A DNA stretch of 40,971 bases from Amycolatopsis coloradensis (GCF_037997115.1 NZ_CP150484.1:4326396-4367366); one strand, 5' to 3'. Counted from the first letter of the stretch, positions 15,362-24,307 are shown. Numbers and translations: made by a program. The notes: generated from the letters alone by a model not told the origin.

Positions 15362-16159
15362 ATGAGCACAAGCCTGGACACGTTCACGCGGGACTGGCAG
15401 AGCTGGAAGACCCAGCGCGAGCGCGATCTCGCCGATCCGCTCGGCTGGCTCGCCCTCGTGTCCCTCGATTGGCTCGAGGACAAGCCGCGCGCGTACGAGG
15501 GGCTGCCCGGCCTGTGGTGGCAGGACGCCGACGCGGCGTACCTCGACCCTCAGGGCGCGGATCTCTCGCACGACGGCGAGCGGATCACCGGTGTCCGCCG
15601 CTTCGAGCTGGCCAACAGCGGTGCGACCACCAGGGTCGTCGCCGGCGACATCGAGATCGAGGTGGCGCGCCGCGGCGGGTACCTGATCCGGACGCACGAC
15701 CCGAAGGCGCCGGTGCTGAACGCTTTCCGCGGTGTCCCGGCGTACGAGCCCGACGCGGCCTGGGTGCTGTCCGGGACTTTCGAGCCCTTCGACGAGCCGC
15801 GGCCGACCACGGTCGGTGCGGTCGTCGAAGGGCTCAGCCACGTCTACGTCTCGCCGGGCATCGTGCGTTTCGAGTACGACGGCGTGGAGCACGCGCTGAC
15901 CGCGTTCAACGGCAAGAAGGACGGCCTGCTCATCCTGTTCACCGATGCCACGAGCGGCGTCACCACCTACGCGGCGAACCGGTCGCTCGCGGTGCCGCCT
16001 CCCGCGGACGACGGGGCGGTAGTCCTCGATTTCACCCGCGCGACGAATCTGCCCTGCGCGTTCACCGACTTCGCCACGTGCCCGTTGCCGCCGGCGGGCA
16101 ACGACCTGCCGTTCGCGGTGAAAGCGGGGGAGAAGCTGCCCTACGAGCGGCAGGGCTGA
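15362..16159 (+). CDS. DUF1684-domain protein
   Basis: This 265-residue protein matches DUF1684: an N-terminal helix (FTRDWQSWKTQRERDLADPLGWLAL), and a C-terminal signature with LILFTDATSGVTTYAANRSL, VVLDFTRATNLPCAFTDFATCPLPP and GNDLPFAVKAGEK. The family is widespread in actinomycetes and of unknown biochemical role. ATG at 15362 has GGAAGGGA upstream. Its last 19 bp overlap the convergent BtrH-like gene. No signal peptide is seen, so it is likely cytoplasmic. Confidence 0.88.
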   Translation: MSTSLDTFTRDWQSWKTQRERDLADPLGWLALVSLDWLEDKPRAYEGLPGLWWQDADAAYLDPQGADLSHDGERITGVRRFELANSGATTRVVAGDIEIEVARRGGYLIRTHDPKAPVLNAFRGVPAYEPDAAWVLSGTFEPFDEPRPTTVGAVVEGLSHVYVSPGIVRFEYDGVEHALTAFNGKKDGLLILFTDATSGVTTYAANRSLAVPPPADDGAVVLDFTRATNLPCAFTDFATCPLPPAGNDLPFAVKAGEKLPYERQG

Positions 16160-17136
16160 ACGGTCGCGAGCGCCGTCATCGCCTCCTGTTCGCGCCGGGC
16201 CAGCTCGGTCAGGAGGGCCGACGCTTCGTTCAGCCTTCCGGCATCGCCGGTTTTTCCTGCCTGTGCGAACAAGCCCGCGACCTCTGTCCATAGTGGAGTG
16301 ATTTCCCGGTATTTCTCATACGCGGTGAGGAGGCCGGCATCGTCGACGATGGCTACGCCTTCTGCGAGGAAGTCACGGTAGATCCGGCGGAAGAGCGCGC
16401 CGCCGGTCCCTGCCCGCTCCATCAGGACGGCGGCCTGCGGAAGGTCGCGCGCCGGATCAGTGCTGCGCTCCAGCCATTTCCGCACCTGGACGGCGGCCTT
16501 GCCGATCCCGCGATATCCGAGGTTCGCGATGGGCGGATTGAGGAACCCCGCCGCGTTGGCCCGGACGGCCGTGCGGATGGCGTCGGCGAGCGGAACCAGT
16601 GGCTCGTCCACACCGATGGTGAACGAGCGGTTCTTCGCCGTCATCGGGCCCTTCTCCCCGCGGGCGCGTTCGAGGCTCTCCAGTGATGTCGATACGGAGC
16701 CGCCCTGCTGTGCCGTGTCGACGAGGAAAGCGTGCTCGTCGTCATAGCCGTACAACGCGGCGAAGTGCCCTCCGAAGTGTACTTTCGACGTGAAGTACTC
16801 CAGGTGGTACGAGTCGAGTTGCAGGCCGACCGGCACACCGGCGTCGATCTCCCCGGCGACGTTCCGCCACGCTATGCGTGCCGACGTCGTTTCCTTGACC
16901 TGCAAGGACAGTCCGAGCCGGTCGGTGAGCGTCCGCGTGATCTCGGCGGGCTTGCTGCGGCCTCCGAGGAACGGGAACGGCAGGTTCTTCCCGTCCCAGT
17001 AGATGAAGCCCAGACCTTCGCCGAGTCCGAACAACATCGGTTCGGACAGCTCGACCCCGGCGTGTCGCAGGAGTACGTCGAGGGTGCTGGTCTCGCAGTG
17101 CTCCCCGCCCGCGGACGCGATTCCCTCGATGATCAC
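16141..17136 (-). CDS. BtrH-like / DUF4872 protein
   Basis: This 331-residue protein has an N-terminal BtrH-like cysteine peptidase or acyltransferase fold (about 1-140): GEHCETSTLDVLLRHAG with the candidate nucleophile C14, FGGHFAALYGYDDEHAFLVD with candidate H and D partners, and a DUF4872-like C-terminal part. BtrH of butirosin biosynthesis transfers an acyl group from a carrier protein; whether this one does so is unknown. GTG at 17136 overlaps the MerR stop in a GTGA, so translation is probably coupled. It is the only gene downstream of the MerR regulator. No antibiotic pathway genes are nearby. Confidence 0.78.
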   Translation of the reverse strand: MIIEGIASAGGEHCETSTLDVLLRHAGVELSEPMLFGLGEGLGFIYWDGKNLPFPFLGGRSKPAEITRTLTDRLGLSLQVKETTSARIAWRNVAGEIDAGVPVGLQLDSYHLEYFTSKVHFGGHFAALYGYDDEHAFLVDTAQQGGSVSTSLESLERARGEKGPMTAKNRSFTIGVDEPLVPLADAIRTAVRANAAGFLNPPIANLGYRGIGKAAVQVRKWLERSTDPARDLPQAAVLMERAGTGGALFRRIYRDFLAEGVAIVDDAGLLTAYEKYREITPLWTEVAGLFAQAGKTGDAGRLNEASALLTELARREQEAMTALATVQPCRS

Positions 17137-17936
17137 GAGGTCACCGGCCAGGCGATTTCGGTGCGGTAGGCCTCGGGTGCGACTCCCGGCCCGGGCGCCA
17201 CCAGGTACAACTCTTCGGCGGGACCTGCCGGGGCGCGGCCGCGTTCGGCGATCCAGCGGCCGAGTGATCGGTACGCGGCCTCGACGTCCTCGTAGCCACC
17301 TTCGTGGATCGTCGCCACCAGCAGCTCACCGGGAAGCTCGGCGGAGCGGATCTCCTCGTCTTCCCGCACCGGCCCGTCGACCGGGACGAACAGTTCGACG
17401 GTCAGCTCGTCGGGATCGCCGATGAGGTAACGGGCCCCGGGCGGTCCGGACGGCGCGACCCCTTGCACGCCGAGCGCCGCGAACAGCCGGGTGTACGCGG
17501 GGCCGATCAGCTCGGCCAGCCCGCTCAGCGGGGTCCGGATCGACAGACAGGCGATCGGCTGCGGTACGCGCACGCGTTCGTAGACATGCAGCCACCGCGT
17601 CGGTTCGGAGAGCACGGAGTCGAGTCCGTCGGTGATCGCCGCGAGTTCCGCGGCCCGCGCCGCCACCCGGTCGTGGTGTCGTTTGATCGCGGCCCTCACC
17701 TCGTGCGAGTCGCCCGCGTTCAGGATCGCGGCGATCTCCGCCAGCGGCACCTCCAGTTCCCGCAGCCGCCGGATCAGGCCGGCGCGCGCGAACTGTTCGA
17801 GCGAGTACCGGCGGTACCCGGTGCCGGGATCGACGCTGGCGGGTACCAGCAGCCCGATCCGGTCGTAGTTCCGCAGCGCGCGGACCGACAGCCTGGTGGC
17901 GTGCGCGAACACGCCGATCGGCATCAGGGTCGTCAT
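17133..17936 (-). CDS. MerR-family regulator with GyrI-like effector domain
   Basis: This 267-residue regulator has a MerR HTH at the N-terminus (IGVFAHATRLSVRALRNYDRIGLL... YRRYSLEQFARAGLIRRLRELEVPLAEI), a dimerisation helix (about 80-115) and a GyrI/BmrR-like ligand domain (about 118-267) ending in an aromatic, proline-containing tail. BmrR-type proteins respond to hydrophobic drugs. It should activate its own operon, which contains the BtrH-like gene. The promoter has the MerR layout and may give a leaderless message starting at or near the ATG at 17936. Confidence 0.9.
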   Translation of the reverse strand: MTTLMPIGVFAHATRLSVRALRNYDRIGLLVPASVDPGTGYRRYSLEQFARAGLIRRLRELEVPLAEIAAILNAGDSHEVRAAIKRHHDRVAARAAELAAITDGLDSVLSEPTRWLHVYERVRVPQPIACLSIRTPLSGLAELIGPAYTRLFAALGVQGVAPSGPPGARYLIGDPDELTVELFVPVDGPVREDEEIRSAELPGELLVATIHEGGYEDVEAAYRSLGRWIAERGRAPAGPAEELYLVAPGPGVAPEAYRTEIAWPVTS

Positions 17937-17942
17937 GGGACC

Positions 17943-17973
17943 AGCCTGAACCCTCTCCCGGGGAGAGGGTCAA
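17943..17973 (-). promoter_or_regulatory. MerR-type promoter with perfect dyad
   Basis: ACCCTCTCCC (17950-17959) and GGGAGAGGGT (17961-17970) are perfect inverted repeats around one base. On the minus strand TTGACC is followed by a 19-bp spacer filled by the dyad and then CAGGCT. Long 19-20 bp spacers with the operator between the boxes are the hallmark of MerR activation. The start codon follows CAGGCT by six bases, so the message is probably leaderless. Confidence 0.75.
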
Positions 17974-17981
17974 GCCGGTAC

Positions 17982-20888
17982 TCACTCCAGCGACAGCCGA
18001 TCGAGATCCGGGGCGGACGCGTGGTCGTTGTGGAGTTTGATCGTGTTCGCCCCCGCCTTCAGCTTGACCGGCAACGACGCCGTGAGCTGGGTGTTGTTGC
18101 CGGCGCCGTCGACCTTCACCTCGATCGGCGTGCCGCCGTTGACCGTGACGAAGTACGAGCGCGGCCCGTTGACGGTGAAGTCGATGTGGAGGGTGTAGCG
18201 CCTGGTCTCGGGCACGGTGACGTCGTCGAACCGCACGAACGAACTCGGGTCGCCACCGATGTTGCGGACCTTCTGCCCACCCGAGCACACCCCGCAGTTC
18301 GTGACGCCGGCGTCGCCGACGTCGTTCGCCGAGTCTTCGGCCTCCCGCATGAAGACCCGGTCCGCCGGCCGTGGGCTCACCCGCACCGGTTTGCTCACCG
18401 TTTTCGCCCGGCCGAGCAGGTCGAACGACGCGGTGACCGGGATGTCGGCCGCGGTGACACCTTCGGGGGAGACCAGGGTCCAGGAGGCTTCGAGCTCGTT
18501 CCCGACCCGCATCGACGTCGCCGTGGCCGGAGCGCCCTGCAAGGTCCAGCCCACCGGGACGACGGGTGCGAGGCTGACCTGCTTGATCGTGTCGTCGGCG
18601 TCGAGCCGCAGCTTCGCGGTCACCTGAAGGGACTGCCGTCCCGGCGCGAGCCACTGGATGCCGCCCGGTTCGACGGTCAGCGTCGTTTTCGGCGTGTAGG
18701 ACGGCGGTGGCAGGAGGGCGATCGCGATGCGGTCAAGGCCCGGCCCCGAGGAGGCGTCGCTGAACACCTTGACGGTGTTGGCGCCGGCGTTCAGCTCGAC
18801 GGGGATCGCCGTCGAAGTCACGACTCCCGGCGTTCCGGCGTCGATCACGGTCTCGATGGGGGTGCCGCCGTTGACACTCACCGCCACCGACGTCGCGGGA
18901 CCGCCCACGGTGTCGAGCTGGAGCCGGTGGCTTCCGGCTTCGGCGGCCGTCACGTTCGGATAGGTGACCGAGTTGCGCGGGCCGCCACCAAGCCCGGTGA
19001 CCTGGAACGATCCGGAGCAGGATGAGCAATGGCCGAGCCTGGCGCGGCCGTCGTGGTCGTTGCGGAAGGACTCCGCCTCCAGTGGGACCTGCGCGCCCAG
19101 TGCCGAACTCGGGTAGCCGTACGCCACCTTGATCTCGTCGATCGCCAACTGCTTGTAGAAGGGTTTGGCCTGCGGTCCGGACCAGGTGTTCAGCACCTCG
19201 AGTTTCACGAACCGGGTCTGCCGTTCGCCGAAATCGATGAACTGCACACCGCGGGCGCTCGGCATCGCGCCGGTGCGGACCGGTTCACCCCAGTTCCGCC
19301 CGTCGTCGCTGACGTAGACGCGATAGTCCTTGATCCGCGACGAGTCCTCCGGCCTGCCGAACGACTCGCGCGCGTGCGTCGGCGACATCTCACGCTGATT
19401 CACCGCGAGATAGGTGGCGGTCCGTCTCCTGCCGAGGTCCAAGGTCAGCGAGACCGGCTGCTTGCCGTCGGCGTCCCAATGGTTCTCGAAGTTCCCGTCG
19501 ACCAGGTTCGACGCCGGATGCCCGGCGCGCGAGGACGAAGCGGTGGCCTTGATCGTGCGGGAGTCGTGGAAGTACCGCTGCCCGGCCGTTTCCACCTTGA
19601 ACACCGTGTCGTAGGTATCCCAGGACTTGATGTCCACAATGGTCAGATAACCGCCGGATTGGCTGAAGCGCAGCGACTTCCCCGTGCGCAGTTCGGACAC
19701 GCCGGTCACCTTGTATCCGTTGTCGCGTAGGCGGAGCAGGTCGGTGCGCGGCCGCGTCACCACGTGGAGGTACTGCGTTCCCGCGCCGGGCTCGACGGTG
19801 ATGACGCCGTGCGCACCGTCGTTCCAGAACCCGGGCTGCATCCCGCCGTACATGTACCCGCCGCCCTCCTTGCCCTGCAAGGAGGACCTGATCGGGGGCA
19901 CCCAGCTCGCCATGAAGTTGTTGTACGCCTCCTGCTGCGGCGGGAACTTCCCGTTCACCATCGGGGTTTCGGCCATCAACGACTTCATCGACGAACCCGC
20001 GTTGGTGATGTAGCGCCCGGTGGACAGCCGGAAGTCGACGGCCTGATCGGTGCCGTCATACCACCAGCCGCCGTTGGTCGGCAGCTTGTAGTCGGCCTCG
20101 GTGAGCCTCGGCATGGGGGTGAAGGCGGCCTGCGGATAGTCGTACGGCGGTGTGATGCCTGTCTTCTGCTCGTTGCTGACGGTGTCCATGATCGGGGTGT
20201 CCTCGTTGTTGTTGCTCAGCAACCAGGACGGCCGTTTCTCGCGGATCTGTTCGTAAAGCTTGTTCTTCTCCCAGTAGTCGTTGTCGTTGTCGATCCAGAA
20301 CCCGGCGAGGTCCGCGTAGCGGTCCATGACCTCGTGGAAGAGGTCGTAGCTGTACTCGCCGAAGCCCGGGCGGGTCGTCAGGTCGACTTGCTTGCCCTTG
20401 TATGCGGAGTACGCGGCGGAATCCAGCGACTCGACACCGGTCTCCTTGTGCCACTGGGGATCGTCGGTCATGTAGAGGATCGTCCGGACGCCCTTCGCGT
20501 TGCCCGCCTTGACGAGCTCGCCGAGGAGGTCGCGGCGCGTGGAGCAGCTGCCCGGGATCGCCGACGGCCACGGGCGCGCGTAGCCCAGCCTGCTGTGGAA
20601 GGTGGCGAGCACGATGTAGGAGGCGCCCAGCTTGCGAGCCTCGTCCACCCAGTAGTCCGCGCTCCAGCCGCCGTCGGTGACGGCGCGTTCCCAAGCGGCG
20701 CAATCAGTGTGGCGCGGTGCGGTGAACATGCCCCAATGGAGGAAGAGTCCGGCGGTGGCTTCGCGGAGCCACTTCTGCCGGGGATGGTGCACCTCAGCGC
20801 TCGCGGTCGTCGTGGTGAGCAAGCTCGTCAGCAGGGCGAGAACTACGGCGAGCCAGGCGGTGCGATGCGCTCGAACTCTCATGACCAT
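17982..20888 (-). CDS. Secreted GH29 alpha-L-fucosidase with three accessory modules
   Basis: This 968-residue protein has a signal peptide (about 1-31), a GH29 barrel (about 35-440) with the GFWIDND stretch giving D200 as the expected nucleophile, an F5/8-type C (CBM32-like) domain (about 445-590), a CBM35-like domain (about 600-726) with CSSCSG, a NEW3-type beta domain (about 735-840), and a second CBM35-like domain (845-968) with CGVCSGG. GH29 enzymes remove alpha-L-fucose; the exact linkage is unknown. The start may instead be the ATG six bases downstream (20882). An inverted repeat at 20961-20979 (GATGAG and CTCATC) and a TTGACC box upstream are candidate control elements. Confidence 0.88.
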   Translation of the reverse strand: MVMRVRAHRTAWLAVVLALLTSLLTTTTASAEVHHPRQKWLREATAGLFLHWGMFTAPRHTDCAAWERAVTDGGWSADYWVDEARKLGASYIVLATFHSRLGYARPWPSAIPGSCSTRRDLLGELVKAGNAKGVRTILYMTDDPQWHKETGVESLDSAAYSAYKGKQVDLTTRPGFGEYSYDLFHEVMDRYADLAGFWIDNDNDYWEKNKLYEQIREKRPSWLLSNNNEDTPIMDTVSNEQKTGITPPYDYPQAAFTPMPRLTEADYKLPTNGGWWYDGTDQAVDFRLSTGRYITNAGSSMKSLMAETPMVNGKFPPQQEAYNNFMASWVPPIRSSLQGKEGGGYMYGGMQPGFWNDGAHGVITVEPGAGTQYLHVVTRPRTDLLRLRDNGYKVTGVSELRTGKSLRFSQSGGYLTIVDIKSWDTYDTVFKVETAGQRYFHDSRTIKATASSSRAGHPASNLVDGNFENHWDADGKQPVSLTLDLGRRRTATYLAVNQREMSPTHARESFGRPEDSSRIKDYRVYVSDDGRNWGEPVRTGAMPSARGVQFIDFGERQTRFVKLEVLNTWSGPQAKPFYKQLAIDEIKVAYGYPSSALGAQVPLEAESFRNDHDGRARLGHCSSCSGSFQVTGLGGGPRNSVTYPNVTAAEAGSHRLQLDTVGGPATSVAVSVNGGTPIETVIDAGTPGVVTSTAIPVELNAGANTVKVFSDASSGPGLDRIAIALLPPPSYTPKTTLTVEPGGIQWLAPGRQSLQVTAKLRLDADDTIKQVSLAPVVPVGWTLQGAPATATSMRVGNELEASWTLVSPEGVTAADIPVTASFDLLGRAKTVSKPVRVSPRPADRVFMREAEDSANDVGDAGVTNCGVCSGGQKVRNIGGDPSSFVRFDDVTVPETRRYTLHIDFTVNGPRSYFVTVNGGTPIEVKVDGAGNNTQLTASLPVKLKAGANTIKLHNDHASAPDLDRLSLE

Positions 20889-21006
20889 CCGCTCTCATCC
20901 AAGGCGTGGGGTTCCCGAGAGATCCGATGATTGTCGCAGAAATGTCGATGGTCAAGCCCCGATGAGCGGAACACTCATCAAGTCATCGGAGGTATTTCGC
21001 GACTAA

Positions 21007-21033
21007 GCCCTCTCGTCTGCAGTACGAGAGGGC
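21007..21033 (-). terminator. Terminator hairpin of the HExxH/HEAT operon
   Basis: GCCCTCTCGT (21007-21016) and ACGAGAGGGC (21024-21033) are perfect inverted repeats around CTGCAGT, 14 bp past the stop of the minus-strand gene at 21048. Confidence 0.75.
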
Positions 21034-21047
21034 CTGTCGGTCGTGAC

Positions 21048-21734
21048 TCAGATGTTGAAGCCCGGATGAGTCGCGAAGGCGTTGTCGATCACGAGGTTCC
21101 CGCGCTGGCGGGCGCGTTCACGCAAGGCCGACGTCGTGCGGGCGCCCTGGGCGTAGAACCACCACAGGTAGAGCGCGCCGTACATCCAGGCGCCCTCGTA
21201 GCCCCAGGTGGAGTCGGCGCCGCTCTTGCCGGCGCCGAACACCGAACCCGCCGGGAAGTTCGCGTTGTGCGGCTTCCCGCCCTGGTGCCGCGATTCGTGG
21301 ATCAACGTCTCGGCGCGTCCGGGAACGTCCTTGGAGTACCAGAAACCGAGGTACAACTCGATCCGGTCGTCGACGAACGCCCCTTTGAACGAGCGCGCGA
21401 TGGCGCTGCCGTCGCCGCAGAGCGAGCGGAGGTCGTCGCAGTTGTCGCGGACGTACCGGCGCGCCCAGTTCAGCATCGCCCCGGAATAGGCGTCGTTCTG
21501 GTAGTCCTGTGCCGAATAGGTCAGCAGGTAGCACGCGTTGAACGTCCGGGCGAGCGGCTTGTCGGTGTTGCACGCGTCTTCCCAGCCGAAGCCGTCGTCC
21601 CAGTAGTCCTTGTTACCCGCGAAACCGTAGGTGTTCCAGAAATAGTCGATGTAGGTCTGGTTGCAGATCGAGGCTCCGTAGAAATTGTCCCCGGTCACGT
21701 TCTTGTCGGGCACGGTGTAGCTGCAAGTGGCCAT
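21048..21734 (-). CDS. Unrecognised HExxH protein (putative metallopeptidase)
   Basis: No family name was recognised for this 228-residue protein. It contains H146-E-S-R-H150 in AETLIHESRHQGG, the zinc-binding motif of many metallopeptidases, with E180 in WGYEGAWMYG as a possible third ligand. Six cysteines (C4, C24, C55, C68, C99, C106) suggest disulfides, and the protein is rich in tyrosine and tryptophan. No signal peptide is seen although the composition looks extracellular. It lies 36 bp downstream of a HEAT-repeat gene on the same strand. The peptidase role is inference from the motif. Confidence 0.65.
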   Translation of the reverse strand: MATCSYTVPDKNVTGDNFYGASICNQTYIDYFWNTYGFAGNKDYWDDGFGWEDACNTDKPLARTFNACYLLTYSAQDYQNDAYSGAMLNWARRYVRDNCDDLRSLCGDGSAIARSFKGAFVDDRIELYLGFWYSKDVPGRAETLIHESRHQGGKPHNANFPAGSVFGAGKSGADSTWGYEGAWMYGALYLWWFYAQGARTTSALRERARQRGNLVIDNAFATHPGFNI

Positions 21735-21770
21735 CGGTGATCACCTGTCTGTAGAAGGAATGGATGGGGT

Positions 21771-22490
21771 TCAGGAGCGCGGGGGCTCCGGCGGTGGCAC
21801 GTCGTCGGCCCGCGAGTCCTTCACGTACCGGCCGCCGACGGCCTGCGGGACACCGCGGACGTCGACCCGCCGGATGTTCAGCAGGCGCTCGTCCTCGGTG
21901 CCGCTGAGTTCCTCGCGCACCCGCGCGGTGAGCTCCGTGTCCCCGGTCTCGGCGACGGCCTGGACCGCCGCGCGCCGGACCGTGAACACCTCGTGCCGGA
22001 CCTGCCGCAGCAGGAGCTCCTTTGCCGCGCTGTCCCCGGCGGATGCCAAACGCGCCAACGCCTCCACGGCGGTGGTGCGGATGATCACCTCTTCGCCGAC
22101 GGTGCTGATCCCGTGTGCGGGATCGTCGGAACGCTCCGGCGGGATCGGCTGGCGCAGCACGTTCTCCAGTACCGAAACGGCGGCGGTGTGCCTCAGATCG
22201 GTGAGCAGTTGGATCAAGCCCCAACGCTCCAGGTACTGCTCCTCGGACAAGGCGTCGTACTGCGCTCCGAGTGCCGGGACGACGTCGTCCGCGCGTTCGC
22301 GAAGCCGGTCGAGGCTCCGCTGGTAATTGCGCTCGGCGTCCTCGCCGGACGCGGCCATGGTTTCGGCGGCCTGGGTGACCAGTTCGCCGATTTCGCTGTT
22401 CGAGAAGCTTCCGAGGCCCGAACTACCCGGGCCCGCTTCGAGATTGTCGCCACCCGGGCCCAAGGACGGGGTGTCGGGATTGCGTGGCAT
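21771..22490 (-). CDS. HEAT-repeat protein
   Basis: This 239-residue protein has a glycine- and serine-rich N-terminus (about 1-30), then helical HEAT-like repeats between about 75 and 205 (DLRHTAAVSVLENVL, IRTTAVEALARLASAGDSAAKELLLRQV, FTVRRAAVQAVAETGDTELTARVREEL) and a proline-rich tail ending PPPEPPRS. HEAT repeats bind other proteins. The gene precedes the HExxH gene by 36 bp in an apparent operon, which suggests the two act together. ATG at 22490 follows GAAGGAG. Confidence 0.75.
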   Translation of the reverse strand: MPRNPDTPSLGPGGDNLEAGPGSSGLGSFSNSEIGELVTQAAETMAASGEDAERNYQRSLDRLRERADDVVPALGAQYDALSEEQYLERWGLIQLLTDLRHTAAVSVLENVLRQPIPPERSDDPAHGISTVGEEVIIRTTAVEALARLASAGDSAAKELLLRQVRHEVFTVRRAAVQAVAETGDTELTARVREELSGTEDERLLNIRRVDVRGVPQAVGGRYVKDSRADDVPPPEPPRS

Positions 22491-22679
22491 GAGGTTCTCC
22501 TTCGCAGCGGCGGTGATGCTGACGGAAGGAAGGAACGCGAGCCGGCACGGCAGATACCTGATTTTCCGAAAAATCGCCCGTTGGGGCAGAACGTGATTTT
22601 CACCGCGGGAATCCGAAAAGGATTTTGCTCACCGAAACGGGATGACTGTCGAAAAGCCTTCACGGATTCCCGCTCGTGC

Positions 22680-23165
22680 TCAATGGCGGACGTCGATGAC
22701 GACGCGGTTCGGCGAAGTCAGGGTGAACACGGTGACCGGTGTCCTCGACCGGACGCCGAGACCGATGGACAAGGTGCCTTCGTAGTCGCCGGTGACCGCG
22801 ACCGCCATGACGTTGCGCAGATTCCGGGTCCGGAATTTCTGCGGTCCGGGATAGGTGGGATTCCCGGCGTCGTCGTGCGCGGCCGCCGGGGTCGCGGTGA
22901 CCGCGATGAAGAATTCCCCGGTCAGCCAGACGATCTCGCCGGAACCGTCGGCGATCAACTCGTCGACGAGGTCGTACCGGACGGCGGGAGCCGGGCCGGC
23001 GCTCAGGTCGAGCACGACCCGGTCGAAGCCGGGGTTCTGGCCGGTGCGGATCCCGGTCATGGCTGGGATCTGTTGCGCCGCCGCGGAAACCGGTGTGACC
23101 GCGGCGATGGCGCCGGTCACCATCAGGACGGTGGCGGCGAGTGCGCGTCGTAGGGTGATGGTCAT
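22680..23165 (-). CDS. Secreted AMIN-like domain protein
   Basis: This 161-residue protein has a signal peptide (about 1-30, RRALAATVLMVTGAIAAVTPVSAAAQ) and a single AMIN-like beta domain: GFDRVVLDLSAGPAPAVRYDLVDEL near the start and FTLTSPNRVVIDVRH at the very end. AMIN-like domains bind cell-wall material, but this protein has no catalytic domain. ATG at 23165 follows AGGAGG; the longer open frame upstream is not supported. It lies 189 bp upstream of the HEAT/HExxH operon on the same strand and might be related to it. Confidence 0.8.
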   Translation of the reverse strand: MTITLRRALAATVLMVTGAIAAVTPVSAAAQQIPAMTGIRTGQNPGFDRVVLDLSAGPAPAVRYDLVDELIADGSGEIVWLTGEFFIAVTATPAAAHDDAGNPTYPGPQKFRTRNLRNVMAVAVTGDYEGTLSIGLGVRSRTPVTVFTLTSPNRVVIDVRH

Positions 23166-23242
23166 GGCGATGACCTCCTGCCGGAGAGTTGGTTCAGGGA
23201 AGACGCCCCAGATCCCGATCGGTTGTATTCTTCGCACTATCG

Positions 23243-24307
23243 TTACTGATCGCCGAATACGCGTCGAACTATCTCGAAGTCGGCGGGAAAATGGTTTCTC
23301 ACGCGCTCCGCGAGCCAGGCCAGGTAACGGAGATCGCTTTTCGCGGAAGCGATGAGATGGGTGAATTTCCGGTCGTCGTCCCGGTAGCTGTCGTGCTGCG
23401 AGCCGAAGACGCACTGCACGTCCGTGGTGCCGCCGCCCCAGCAGAGTGCGCCGAGAAGGTATTGCTCGACAACGAGGTTGTACTCCTCAAGCGGCGCGAG
23501 CCGTTGCCAGGCCGTCTGGTTCTCGGCCGACTCCACCATACGGATGGCGAGATCGGCGTAGCGGCGGAGGAAAGGAATCGCCGTGCCGCCGACGACTCCG
23601 GTGCACAGTGCGGCGTCCCCGGCGTAGCCGCTGAATTCCTTCGGCAGGAAACCGCCGGTGCTCCGGATCGCCGCGGCGACGGCCGATGGCCGGTAGTAGC
23701 CGGCATCGCGAACCGGTGCGTGCTCGGGATTCTGTGCGACGACCTCTCCGTCCAGCCCCTCCGCCGGGAATCCGGGCCAGAGGAACACGTCGTTGTCGAT
23801 GTGCAGGAACGGCTCATGCTGCTCGCGGTACGCGTGCAACTTCCCGAACGCCCACCATGACGGGTCCTGCCCGGCGAGTCCGTTCAGCGTCAGGGAGATG
23901 TCGTCGAAAGGCAGCCGCAGCCGGTCGGCAAGCAGTTCGTGCCCCCAGTCGTCGGTCACCAACGCCGTCGTGGGGAAGAGGCGGGACGCGAGCCGGAACG
24001 ACAGGATCCAGGACAACGCGTGGAAGAAGTCGCTGGGCCAATGCCTTCCGCGCCGGCGCCGGTACGGGACGCTCCAGAACGACCAGACCGCCCGGCGGAT
24101 CGGTCGCGCGGTCCTGTCACCCGGACGGACCACGCGGACCGGCGGAGGACGCCAACCCGGCTCGCCGATCTCGCCGTATCCGCTGTGCCGGGGGATTCCG
24201 GGCGCGAGCAACCGGCCGCCGATGGCGACCGCGGTGCCGGGGTCGTATCCGTAGTGCGGCATCGCGCTGTGGTTCGGCTCCGGAAGATCGAACGTTACGA
24301 CGGCCAT
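23243..24307 (-). CDS. DUF6734-family, glycosyltransferase-like protein
   Basis: This 354-residue protein has an aromatic region (RRAVWSFWSVPYRR), a helix (FFHALSWILSFRLASRLF), LVTDDWGHELLADRLRLPF and an FLHIDNDVFLW stretch whose D-x-D resembles the metal and sugar-nucleotide site of glycosyltransferases. The layout fits DUF6734, which I recall only loosely. No signal peptide is seen. ATG at 24307 is chosen because conserved-looking sequence begins there; the frame is open 28 codons further upstream through an arginine-rich tail. A perfect palindrome at 24328-24343 lies in the divergent region to the next gene. Confidence 0.65.
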   Translation of the reverse strand: MAVVTFDLPEPNHSAMPHYGYDPGTAVAIGGRLLAPGIPRHSGYGEIGEPGWRPPPVRVVRPGDRTARPIRRAVWSFWSVPYRRRRGRHWPSDFFHALSWILSFRLASRLFPTTALVTDDWGHELLADRLRLPFDDISLTLNGLAGQDPSWWAFGKLHAYREQHEPFLHIDNDVFLWPGFPAEGLDGEVVAQNPEHAPVRDAGYYRPSAVAAAIRSTGGFLPKEFSGYAGDAALCTGVVGGTAIPFLRRYADLAIRMVESAENQTAWQRLAPLEEYNLVVEQYLLGALCWGGGTTDVQCVFGSQHDSYRDDDRKFTHLIASAKSDLRYLAWLAERVRNHFPADFEIVRRVFGDQ

